A stretch of DNA of 12,141 nucleotides, from assembly GCA_023456995.1 (NCBI GenBank), contig JAEWNU010000224.1, positions 1-12,141 on the forward strand, read 5' to 3'. The notes beneath the pieces are model-generated. The model worked only from the letters and a program-made list of their open reading frames with translations. It was not told where the DNA came from and made no database searches. How positions within the stretch are numbered: position 1 is the first letter of the stretch; each line of letters begins with the position of its first letter. Below, one piece after another: positions 1 to 6,832 of the stretch. Source of the DNA: Bacillota bacterium. Lineage in GTDB: Bacteria > Bacillota > Clostridia > Oscillospirales > Ruminococcaceae. The translations under genes and the position numbers were made by a program.

Positions 1-97
1 GCGTAACGTCAAACTGCTCCGCGTCTGTGCCGCCACACCCTGCAACTAGCAGCATTGCTAGCACCAGCAGACAGCACAGCGCACGATACCGCCTCAT
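1..97 (-). CDS. Lipoprotein, N-terminal fragment (runs off left edge)
   Basis: The reverse strand opens with ATG at 97-95 and stays open to the window edge, giving 32 residues. Residues 2-5 are basic (RRYR), residues 6-19 are hydrophobic, and a lipobox L-V-A-G-C puts the lipidated cysteine at residue 21, followed by GGTDAE. This is a textbook lipoprotein signal peptide, so the mature protein should be anchored on the outer face of the membrane. An AAGGAG ribosome binding site lies at 111-106, 8 bases before the ATG. The start overlaps the response regulator stop as ATGA, so it is the third gene of that operon and probably translationally coupled. A solute-binding protein or a sensor accessory is plausible, but too little is visible to name a family. 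Confidence 0.8.
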   Translation of the reverse strand, partial: MRRYRALCCLLVLAMLLVAGCGGTDAEQFDVT

Positions 98-1452
98 GAT
101 TGAAGCTCCTTATAATTGATGTTCGACTGCTCGAGCTTGTTACGCAGTCCCTTGTCGCTGATGCCAAGCTGTTCGGCCGTTATCCGTATACTGCCGCCGT
201 TTGCTTTTAAGCGCATGGCAATCACTTTTTGTTCAATCTCTTTTAGTGTCATGCTCTCGAATTCGGTTGTCGCGGTTTGCGCCTCGCCAGCAGCCCTTTT
301 AGGCAAGTCCTCCGCCGTAATTTCACCGCCGTTGGCAAAAATTGCGGCATATTCAATCATGTTCGCCAGTTCCCGAACATTGCCGGGGTATGTATATTCC
401 ATCAAGCTGCGCTGCGCCCCTTTTGAGATACTCATGGGCGGCTTATTAAGCTGGGTACAGTTTTTGGTCACAAAATGTGCCGCGAGGTCTAGAATGTCCC
501 CCTGTCGCTCGCGCAGCGGCGGAATGTGCAGCTCTATGACGTTTAAGCGAAAATATAGATCCTGCCGAAATTTGCCCTCATCCACCAGCGCTTTAATATC
601 GCGATTGGTGGCAGCGATTACCCGCGCCCTGACCGGAATCTTGCGAGTCTCCCCAATTGGCGTGATCTCTTTTTGTTGCAGCACACGAAGCAGCTTGGCT
701 TGTAGGCTCAGCGGCATGTCGCCAATCTCGTCTAAAAACACGGTTCCCTTTCCGGCGAATTCAAATTTGCCCTTGCTGTCGGAAATTGCGCCGGTGAATG
801 CGCCGCGTTTGTGCCCGAACAGTTCCTCCTCCAAAAGCCCCTCGGGGATGGCGGCACAGTTGACCTCGACAAAGCGTTCGTTTTTACGGTTGCCGCTAAA
901 ATGAAGAGCCCGCGCCACCAGTTCTTTTCCGGTGCCGCTCTCGCCGGTTATAATCACGCTGGAATCAATATCCTTGATGCGGTCAATCAGCTTATAGATC
1001 TTTTGCATCGGTTCGCTTTTGCCGATGATCTCGCCCATACCAAAGCGAGTTTCCAGCGCGCCGCTCATATATTCAACCTTTTCGTTGAGCTGCCTGAATT
1101 CCAGCGCCTGATTGATGATCAGCCCCAGCTCGTCAAGGTCGAGCGGCTTGGTCAGGTAGCCGTAAGCGCCACTTTTCATCGCTGTTACCGATGACTTGAT
1201 GCTGCCATAGGCCGTTATCATCACAACGGCAATATGCGCGTTCAGACTTTTTATCTGCCTTAAAACCTCTATGCCGTCGGCAGCACCAATCCGCAGATCC
1301 AGCAGACAGAGCGCAATAGCCTCTGATCGCAAAATTTCTAAACCCTGCTCGGAGGTGTTTGCGGTAAACACCTCGTATTCGTCCTCCAGCGCCATTTTGA
1401 GGGTCAGGCAAATGTTCGGTTCATCGTCTATGACGAGAATTTGATGCTTCAT
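94..1452 (-). CDS. NtrC-family sigma-54-dependent response regulator
   Basis: A 452-residue cytoplasmic transcription activator. Residues 1-120 are a receiver domain with acidic pocket D9/D10, phospho-acceptor D52 (LLDLR), T80 and K102. Residues 140-375 are an AAA+ domain with Walker A GESGTGKE (170-177), the sigma-54-contacting loop GAFTGA (217-222) and Walker B VFLDE (238-242). Residues about 400-447 form a Fis-type helix-turn-helix. All key residues are present, so it should be phosphorylated by the kinase encoded just upstream and drive sigma-54 RNA polymerase by ATP hydrolysis. It starts 2 bases after the kinase stop, with GGGAGG overlapping that stop, and its own TGA overlaps the next ATG. 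Its target promoter is not apparent in this window. The family is certain, the regulon unknown. Confidence 0.96.
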   Translation of the reverse strand: MKHQILVIDDEPNICLTLKMALEDEYEVFTANTSEQGLEILRSEAIALCLLDLRIGAADGIEVLRQIKSLNAHIAVVMITAYGSIKSSVTAMKSGAYGYLTKPLDLDELGLIINQALEFRQLNEKVEYMSGALETRFGMGEIIGKSEPMQKIYKLIDRIKDIDSSVIITGESGTGKELVARALHFSGNRKNERFVEVNCAAIPEGLLEEELFGHKRGAFTGAISDSKGKFEFAGKGTVFLDEIGDMPLSLQAKLLRVLQQKEITPIGETRKIPVRARVIAATNRDIKALVDEGKFRQDLYFRLNVIELHIPPLRERQGDILDLAAHFVTKNCTQLNKPPMSISKGAQRSLMEYTYPGNVRELANMIEYAAIFANGGEITAEDLPKRAAGEAQTATTEFESMTLKEIEQKVIAMRLKANGGSIRITAEQLGISDKGLRNKLEQSNINYKELQS

Positions 1453-1454
1453 TG

Positions 1455-3431
1455 CTACCTCCCGAAATAGATTGTTACACTGGTAAAATGCATTTCAACG
1501 CTGTCAATCACCATTTTACCGTTATTTTCTTCAACAAACTGACGGGTGACCGCCAGCCCCATACCGGTTCCGGTGGATTTTGTTGTAAAGAACGGCTCGG
1601 TTGCCTTGTCGATAATATCCTGAGACATGCCCATGCCATTATCCGCCACCGTCAGTACCACCGTGCTATCACCCATTGGAAAAGCATGAATGTTGAGCTT
1701 CGATATAAACTCAGGACATCGCTTGCTTTTCTGCTCAAGCGATTCCACCGCGTTTAGCAGCAAGTTTAAAATGATCTGTTTAAGCTGGTTGGGGTTGGCT
1801 AATAACATCAGCCCTGCCTGAATTTCCACGCAAAAATCCACTGAGGATGCAAAACGCATACCTTTGACTAAAAAGACGCAGGGCCGCACCATTTCTTCAA
1901 GCAGCACCTCGCTCTTTTGTGCCGTGTGCGGTCTGGCGTAGTCGATCAAGCTTTCGACAAGTTGGTTGATGCGTTCCACCTCCTGCGGCACAATGGTGGA
2001 GAAAGACTCCTGAAACTGGGGGTTATCCTTTTTGCGCTTTAAAAGCACCGCAAAATTCTTGATGGAGGTCAGCGGGTTCTTTATCTCGTGTGCAATACCC
2101 GCGACAAGCTGATTAAGTACACGGCTTTTTTCACGCTCTAATAATTGCTGCGCGTCGTTGATATCCCGCGTGATGTCCCTGACCTCGAGCAGCGCCCCGC
2201 TGATATTTTTAAGCTCGTAAAGCGGAAAAATGCTGTACTGGTAACTGTGCCCGTTCCCTATATATTTTTTGACTTCGTTCGGGTACCCCACGCCGTTCAT
2301 CACTTGCTCAAACTTTTCGCGCAGCAAAAATTCACACAACGCAATATTCCCAACGGGTGACCCCACCATGTCCTGCGCGACGCCCATAATCTGGCAGGCG
2401 CTTTTGTTGAGCATCAATATCATGCCGTCGGGGTCGATAATCAGCATGGCGTTCGGGCTGGTTTCTATGATGCGGCGCTGCACCTCGGCATCATTTTGAA
2501 TCTGTAAAAGGCGCAGTTCAAGCATCGCGTTCGTCTGTTGCAGCTCGGAGGTCTTTTCCGCCACCTGCAATTTGAGTTTTTTATTCATCTGCATGTTGTT
2601 CCAGCCTATAAAGCCCAGAACCAGCGGCAGCCCAACGGTGATATACCAGTACTGACGCAGATAATCAAGCGCGGAGGGCTTACTTTTTTCCGCAAAGGTC
2701 CACTTATCAAACAGCCGATTATAGTCACCGCTCACCCTCAGATATTCAATTCCGCCATCAAGCTCTTCGCGCAGCTGCTTATTGCCCGGCGCGACCTTAA
2801 TGGTATAGGAAATTGGCACCATGTAGTTGCGCAAAATTGTAAATTCATCTGATTCACCAGCTTCGTTCAGTAAAAACACCGCGCTGCTTTTAACCGCGAC
2901 CGCCACGTCTGATTCCGCCAGATAAAGCTCTTCAAAAACCCGCATCTGGTCGGCCACCACGTGATAAGAAAGGTTGCCAAGGCTCGACATGAACGAATAA
3001 CCGATGGTTCCTTTCTCGAACACCGCCCGGTGACCATCCAAGGTATCGGAAATCAGCGCCTTGACTTTATGTTTTGGAACAATCATGCACAGCGAAGAAC
3101 GCGATATTTCAGCCGTAAGCTGATCCCCTTGCGACGAAGACGCCGGCAACACCACGCCTAAAATCAGATCGGCTTCACCGTTTTTCAGCGCCTGTTCACA
3201 GGCGGAGTTCGTCTCGCAAATAACATATTCCACCAGATAGTTATTGCGTTGGGCAATGCTTTTCATCAGGTCGATGTGCAGCCCGATCAGCTGCCCATCA
3301 CGTTGGCGCATCTGGAACGGCGGTAAATTGGGGTTAACGGCGACGCGCAACACGGTATCGAGCGCCAAAACCCTTGGGTACAGTATGCTCCAGCACAGCA
3401 ACGTGAATAATAGGAATTTCCTGAATTTCAC
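1455..3431 (-). CDS. Sensor histidine kinase with periplasmic SBP_bac_3 and PAS domains
   Basis: A 658-residue membrane kinase. Residues 7-24 are a signal or anchor segment. Residues 25-245 are a family 3 solute-binding domain (opening RVAVNPNLPPF) that should sit outside the membrane. A transmembrane segment lies at about 262-278, a helical linker at 283-318 and a PAS domain at about 322-425. The HisKA H-box is AHEIKNPL with phospho-acceptor H448. The ATPase domain has N560 (N-box), DNGMG at 597-601, EPFF at 612-615 and GTGMG at 621-625. All catalytic boxes are intact. The start is GTG, chosen because AAGGGGAG lies 6 bases upstream and the signal sequence follows at once. The next gene encodes an NtrC-type regulator, its likely partner. 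The bound solute is unknown; amino acids are common for this fold, but that is inference. Confidence 0.95.
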   Translation of the reverse strand: MKFRKFLLFTLLCWSILYPRVLALDTVLRVAVNPNLPPFQMRQRDGQLIGLHIDLMKSIAQRNNYLVEYVICETNSACEQALKNGEADLILGVVLPASSSQGDQLTAEISRSSLCMIVPKHKVKALISDTLDGHRAVFEKGTIGYSFMSSLGNLSYHVVADQMRVFEELYLAESDVAVAVKSSAVFLLNEAGESDEFTILRNYMVPISYTIKVAPGNKQLREELDGGIEYLRVSGDYNRLFDKWTFAEKSKPSALDYLRQYWYITVGLPLVLGFIGWNNMQMNKKLKLQVAEKTSELQQTNAMLELRLLQIQNDAEVQRRIIETSPNAMLIIDPDGMILMLNKSACQIMGVAQDMVGSPVGNIALCEFLLREKFEQVMNGVGYPNEVKKYIGNGHSYQYSIFPLYELKNISGALLEVRDITRDINDAQQLLEREKSRVLNQLVAGIAHEIKNPLTSIKNFAVLLKRKKDNPQFQESFSTIVPQEVERINQLVESLIDYARPHTAQKSEVLLEEMVRPCVFLVKGMRFASSVDFCVEIQAGLMLLANPNQLKQIILNLLLNAVESLEQKSKRCPEFISKLNIHAFPMGDSTVVLTVADNGMGMSQDIIDKATEPFFTTKSTGTGMGLAVTRQFVEENNGKMVIDSVEMHFTSVTIYFGR

Positions 3432-3679
3432 CGCGCGCTCCCCTTCCCCACCCAGAATAAAGCCGCATTTTACCGCGACCCCTGATTCTATATTAGCAAA
3501 CCCGCCTGGAGTTTTAAAGGTAAATAATTGTTTTTACAGCATAATTTTACATAAAATTTTAAAAGTCTCCATTGCTGTGTGGTTTGCCTGCTATCGGTTT
3601 TTCTTGCTGATTTGCGTCAATCATTGCGCAAACATCCACCTCGGTCGGTAAACAAGGAACAGACCACGCAACAGGCCAT
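3432..3679. other. Divergent intergenic region between kinase and prolyl-tRNA deacylase
   Basis: This A+T-rich spacer separates two genes read away from each other. The kinase ribosome binding site is at 3438-3445 on the minus strand. For the kinase I see only weak -10-like hexamers on the minus strand (TAGAAT and TAATAT near 3485-3495) with no matching -35, so no promoter is called. No reading frame, RNA gene or convincing operator was seen here. Confidence 0.6.
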
Positions 3680-3708
3680 TTGCCCTCCCAAAAAAAACAT
3701 GGTACAAT
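3680..3708 (+). promoter_or_regulatory. Sigma-A promoter of the prolyl-tRNA deacylase gene
   Basis: The -35 box TTGCCC (3680-3685, 4 of 6 consensus) and -10 box TACAAT (3703-3708, 5 of 6) are 17 bases apart. A TG sits one base before the -10 box (3700-3701), making it an extended -10 promoter. Transcription should begin near 3715, leaving about 30 bases before the start codon. Confidence 0.7.
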
Positions 3709-3747
3709 ATTAAAGATAAACTGTTAAAATGACGCTAAGGAATGATT

Positions 3748-4284
3748 ATGATGCAAATTTACTCTGGTCGCCCTGAAAACAGCGAAGGGCGTCTTAAACG
3801 CGAGCTCGACACCTATGACCTGTTGGACAAGCTTGGCATTATGTATCAGCGCACCGACCACGAGCCCGCCACCACCATGGCGGTGTGCAACGTAATCGAT
3901 GCCGCACTCGACGTGCTTATCTGCAAAAACCTATTTTTGTGCAACCGCCAGCAAACGGTGTTCTACCTGTTGCTGATGCCCGGCGACAAGCCCTTTAAGA
4001 CGAAGGATCTCTCCGCACAGTTAGGGGTGGCGCGTTTAAGCTTTGCAAATGAGGATTTTATGGAACAGTACCTCGGCGTAGCACCCGGCAGCGTGAGCAT
4101 CATGGGACTTATGAACGACACTGAAAACCATGTGCAGCTTCTGATTGACAAGGATGTGCTCGATGGCGAATTTATTGGCTGCCACCCCTGCCAGAACACC
4201 AGCAGCATCAAACTTAAAACAACCGACGTGCTTGAAAAGTTCTTGCCCGCCGTCCTACACAAGCCCATCATTGTGTCACTTTAA
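3748..4284 (+). CDS. YbaK/ProX-type prolyl-tRNA deacylase (editing protein)
   Basis: A 178-residue cytoplasmic protein of the YbaK/aminoacyl-tRNA deacylase fold, closest in pattern to the free-standing ProX/PrdX proteins ('prolyl-tRNA synthetase associated domain'). These hydrolyse mischarged tRNA-Pro, typically Ala-tRNA-Pro. The conserved lysine is K60 in CKNLFL, and the C-terminal signature GCHPCQNTSS is at 144-153, normal for clostridial members. Three in-frame ATGs occur at 3742, 3748 and 3751. The ribosome binding site AAGGA (3737-3741) touches the first, so the start is 3748 (6 bases away) or 3751, not 3742. The gene stands alone, with its own promoter and a strong terminator 50 bases after the stop. 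Exact mischarged substrate (Ala or Cys) is not readable from sequence. Confidence 0.9.
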   Translation: MMQIYSGRPENSEGRLKRELDTYDLLDKLGIMYQRTDHEPATTMAVCNVIDAALDVLICKNLFLCNRQQTVFYLLLMPGDKPFKTKDLSAQLGVARLSFANEDFMEQYLGVAPGSVSIMGLMNDTENHVQLLIDKDVLDGEFIGCHPCQNTSSIKLKTTDVLEKFLPAVLHKPIIVSL

Positions 4285-4332
4285 CACGGTCTGACGCTTG
4301 CCGTCGCATGTGTGAAACACCATATAGAATAT

Positions 4333-4368
4333 AAAAACGCAGGATGATCAATTTCATCCTGCGTTTTT
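4333..4368. terminator. Bidirectional intrinsic terminator
   Basis: A perfect 15-bp stem (4333-4347 with 4354-4368) with loop TCAATT. The left arm begins AAAAACGC and the right arm ends GCGTTTTT, so either strand gives a GC-containing stem ending in a U run. It lies between the converging deacylase and RpiR genes and can stop transcription from both. The 165 bases between it and the RpiR stop hold only a short 5-bp hairpin (4499-4514). Confidence 0.9.
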
Positions 4369-4533
4369 GCTTTGCAATGCAGCACTCAAGGCGCAACAAT
4401 CATAGCGTCTCAATTTTGTATAAAAGGCTGAATTTCGCTGTTTAACTTTAAATCGACACACTGCGCCGCCGCCTGTAATAGACTAAAACTGAGGGATATC
4501 CGCAAATCAGCGGACGCACCTCGTGTCAAGCCA

Positions 4534-5415
4534 TCAAAACTCGCCGTAAATATCACATTCCCGCCAGAAGTTCTCGCGGTTTTCAAGAATTTTTTGCGCG
4601 TCGATGCGGTTCATCAAGCCGACTGCGTTAAGCAGCGCGGTAATCAGACAAGCTTCCGGCACAATGTTGTCAGAATAAGAGAGAATCTGCGTGTTGGTCA
4701 AAAGCGGCACTGTGGCGTACTGCACAATTGGCGACGTGGCGGTGTCGGTGATGCAAATAGTACAAGCCTTGCGCTTATGGGCGTAACGCAGCGCTTGAAT
4801 GGTGGATTTGAGATAATGCGGCAGGCTGATGGCCAGTACAACGTCATGCGGCGTCAGCGAAGAGAGCAAGTCAAACTCGTGGCTCTCGCCGTTGATGATA
4901 TAGACGCCGTCCCGAATCCATCCAAGATTCAGTCCCAGAAAATGAATCATGCCGTAAGAGCTGCGCGAACCGATGAGAAACACGCGCTCCGATTTTGCCA
5001 AAAGCTCGGCGGCGTCGCGAAAGGCGGACGTGTCGATGGTGTGGCGGAGCTTTTGAATGCCCTCAATATTTTTCTGCACAACTGTGTCAAGAATGTCATT
5101 TTCACTTTCGGCGGTATCGACAATATCGGTCAGGCGCTGCGTCAGAGAAATCTGCTGCTTGAGCATCTCCTGCAACTCATGCTGCAATTGCGCATAACCC
5201 GAGTAGCCCAGCGTCGTGGCAAAACGTATGACGCTCGACTCGCTGACACCGCTCTTCTGAGCCACTTTAAACGAGCTGAGAAAAATAGCTTTATCGTAGT
5301 TTTCAAGCATATAATCCGCAACCTTGCGGTGGGTTTTGCTTAAATCAGGCAACTGCGCGTTGATGCGCTCAAGTGGATTGAGCGACACAACGAGATTATT
5401 GTCGGCGGTACTCAT
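4534..5415 (-). CDS. RpiR-family transcriptional regulator (HTH + SIS)
   Basis: A 293-residue DNA-binding regulator. An N-terminal HTH_6 domain covers about residues 14-85, with the recognition region KSGVSESSVIRFATTLGY (54-71). A SIS ligand-binding domain covers about 133-265, with GSRSSYG at 149-155. The second SIS motif reads SLPHYLKST (197-205) rather than the classic phosphosugar SxSGxT, so the effector need not be a sugar phosphate. The frame extends to an ATG at 5481, but a TATAAT -10 box lies only 5 bases before that codon. The start at 5415 has AAAGGAG 11 bases upstream and lies about 65 bases past the expected transcript start. It is divergent from the M29/TAXI operon and is the obvious candidate regulator of it. 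Confidence 0.92.
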   Translation of the reverse strand: MSTADNNLVVSLNPLERINAQLPDLSKTHRKVADYMLENYDKAIFLSSFKVAQKSGVSESSVIRFATTLGYSGYAQLQHELQEMLKQQISLTQRLTDIVDTAESENDILDTVVQKNIEGIQKLRHTIDTSAFRDAAELLAKSERVFLIGSRSSYGMIHFLGLNLGWIRDGVYIINGESHEFDLLSSLTPHDVVLAISLPHYLKSTIQALRYAHKRKACTICITDTATSPIVQYATVPLLTNTQILSYSDNIVPEACLITALLNAVGLMNRIDAQKILENRENFWRECDIYGEF

Positions 5416-5486
5416 CAAACTTAAATCTCCTTTAATGTGATGTAAACGCTGACCGAATCGGCCCAATAAAGATGAAGTCATTTTCT

Positions 5487-5515
5487 ATTATAGCGTTGTC
5501 CGCTTCATTATGCAA
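5487..5515 (-). promoter_or_regulatory. Sigma-A promoter of the RpiR gene
   Basis: On the minus strand, -35 TTGCAT (5515-5510, 3 of 6) and a perfect -10 TATAAT (5492-5487) are separated by 17 bases. The transcript should begin near 5480, which rules out the upstream in-frame ATG at 5481 as the protein start. Confidence 0.72.
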
Positions 5516-5564
5516 TCCCCATAAAATGCTTTATGAATGATACCCTTCAAAATTATTAATCATG

Positions 5565-5576
5565 TTGTACATACAA
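5565..5576. promoter_or_regulatory. Inverted repeat, possible operator
   Basis: TTGTA-CA-TACAA is a 5-bp inverted repeat with a 2-base centre. It lies between the two divergent promoters, about 50 bases upstream of the operon -35 box and of the RpiR -35 box. Position suits a shared regulator site, but the arms are short in A+T-rich DNA and chance is a real alternative. Confidence 0.25.
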
Positions 5577-5619
5577 TCTAATCAATTATAGGTGTTATTT
5601 ACAAATATTATCAAATATA

Positions 5620-5648
5620 TTGACGCATATACTTTTTAGAGATAACAT
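5620..5648 (+). promoter_or_regulatory. Sigma-A promoter of the M29/TAXI transporter operon
   Basis: -35 TTGACG (5620-5625, 5 of 6) and -10 TAACAT (5643-5648, 4 of 6) are 17 bases apart. Transcription would begin near 5655, giving a leader of about 105 bases before the first start codon at 5760. It faces away from the RpiR promoter. Confidence 0.6.
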
Positions 5649-5659
5649 AAAAAACAATA

Positions 5660-5702
5660 GATCGGGTTGTGCAGCCGACGGCCGCGGCCGCTCGTAACGA
5701 TC
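5660..5702 (+). repeat. Leader hairpin with GC-rich palindromic core
   Basis: GATCG (5660-5664) pairs with CGATC (5698-5702), and after a two-base GG bulge TTGTG (5667-5671) pairs with CGTAA (5693-5697) using two G-U pairs. The top holds the perfect 12-base palindrome CGGCCGCGGCCG (5679-5690). It would lie at the very 5' end of the operon transcript. It could stabilise the mRNA or bind a protein. Its role is unknown. Confidence 0.4.
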
Positions 5703-5759
5703 GAATGCCAGTTTATGTAAATTTAAAAAGTATAAAAGACTTTCAGGAGGTTTTGCGTC

Positions 5760-6761
5760 ATGGAAGATAATCGTATCATCGAGTGCGTAGAAAGAGCCGA
5801 CTACCTGGTCAGCAAGCTGTTAGGGGTCAAGCCCGGTGAAGAAGTACTTATCGCAATAGACCCCCAGACCGATATGCGCATGGCGAACGCCTGCGCCGCC
5901 GCCGCACTCAAATGCGGTGCCGAATATAACATCAGCATGATGCCGATTCGCGGCAAGGATAAAGCCACTACTTTCCCAAAAACATTGGAACTCGCCATGG
6001 AGGCGTGTGACGTGTTTATCGGCATGACGACCGCCTCGGGCGCCGCCATCTATAACAACCGCCTCAAGGAGCTGATGAATGAAAAGCGCCTAAGAGAAGC
6101 TTCCGTGGTGCTGCGCAACATCGACAACTTCACCCGCGGCGGCGCACTGGCCGACTATGAGAAAGTCTACGAAGACGGCGTCAAGCTGCAGGCCATCTGG
6201 CGCGGCAAGAAACACGCGCACATCACCACCCCCGCCGGCACCGACCTGCACATGGAAATGAACCAGATGGAGCCGATTATCGAGTGCGGCATTGCACGCA
6301 ACCCGGGCGACGCGATGGCATTCTCAGACGGCGAAGTTTCTCTGGGGCCAGTCATCGGAACCACCCACGGCAAACTGGTCATCGACGGGCCGATCTGCTA
6401 CTACGGCAAGCCCTCCACACCGGTCGAGCTGCGCATCGAAGAAGGCCGCATTGTTGAAGTCATCGGCGGCGACGCCAACATTTGCAAGGAGATTCGCCGT
6501 CAGATCGCCGAGATTAAGGACAGCGACAACATCGCTGAAATCGGCATCGGCTTAAACCCGGCCTGCATGTTCAACGGCGACTTCGAGGAGGAGAAAAAGG
6601 CCATGGGCACCTGCCACATCGCCATGGGCAACGGTTTTTATTACGGTCAGCCCGCCCGCTCGTCGGTACATATCGACATGGTGCAGTACGATCCCACCAT
6701 CTATTTTGATGATGAGCTGATTGTAAAGGACGGCAAAGTCGTCTGCCTGGGCTATAAATAA
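5760..6761 (+). CDS. M29-type aminopeptidase / NicX-like metalloenzyme
   Basis: A 333-residue cytoplasmic protein without a signal peptide. It matches the COG2309 pattern (aminopeptidase T, family M29), whose fold is shared with the NicX ring-cleaving dioxygenases. Likely metal ligands are E192 (SDGEVSLGP), E260 (AEIGIGLN), H286 (GTCHIAMGN), H304 and D306 (SVHID). Keeping both glutamates favours the two-metal peptidase reading. Yet it is shorter than typical M29 enzymes (about 370-410 residues), so a NicX-like or other hydrolase role stays open. AGGAGG (5745-5750) lies 9 bases before the ATG. As first gene of the operon, 71 bases ahead of a TAXI binding protein, it probably acts on the imported compound or a close derivative. 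Confidence 0.85.
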   Translation: MEDNRIIECVERADYLVSKLLGVKPGEEVLIAIDPQTDMRMANACAAAALKCGAEYNISMMPIRGKDKATTFPKTLELAMEACDVFIGMTTASGAAIYNNRLKELMNEKRLREASVVLRNIDNFTRGGALADYEKVYEDGVKLQAIWRGKKHAHITTPAGTDLHMEMNQMEPIIECGIARNPGDAMAFSDGEVSLGPVIGTTHGKLVIDGPICYYGKPSTPVELRIEEGRIVEVIGGDANICKEIRRQIAEIKDSDNIAEIGIGLNPACMFNGDFEEEKKAMGTCHIAMGNGFYYGQPARSSVHIDMVQYDPTIYFDDELIVKDGKVVCLGYK

Positions 6762-6800
6762 GCCCAAAGGCGCGGACTGCTAGAAAACAGGATGAGAAGC

Positions 6801-6816
6801 TATAACAATTGTGATA
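6801..6816. promoter_or_regulatory. Near-palindrome upstream of the TAXI binding-protein gene
   Basis: TATAACAATTGTGATA is a 16-base palindrome with one mismatched pair and a perfect ACAATTGT core (6805-6812), ending 4 bases before the AAGGAGG ribosome binding site. It may be a protein site or a weak mRNA hairpin. No promoter boxes were found in this 71-base gap, so the gene is probably read from the upstream promoter. Confidence 0.25.
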
Positions 6817-6832
6817 AGTTAAGGAGGCAATT

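Noticed and set aside
116..904. 262-codon plus-strand frame opposite the response regulator
   Set aside because: It is the complement of a gene with all expected motifs; the translation is Ser/Arg/Pro-rich with no domain.
3480..3500. Kinase promoter with TAGAAT or TAATAT as -10
   Set aside because: No acceptable -35 at 16-18 bases, so it is left uncalled.
4499..4514. Short hairpin TCCGC/GCGGA after the RpiR gene
   Set aside because: Only 5 bp with no adjacent U run; the 15-bp terminator at 4333-4368 explains termination better.
5684..5691. GCGGCCGC octamer as a cloning-linker artefact
   Set aside because: It lies inside a continuous divergent promoter region with an intact promoter and ribosome binding site on the operon side, so a vector junction is not supported.
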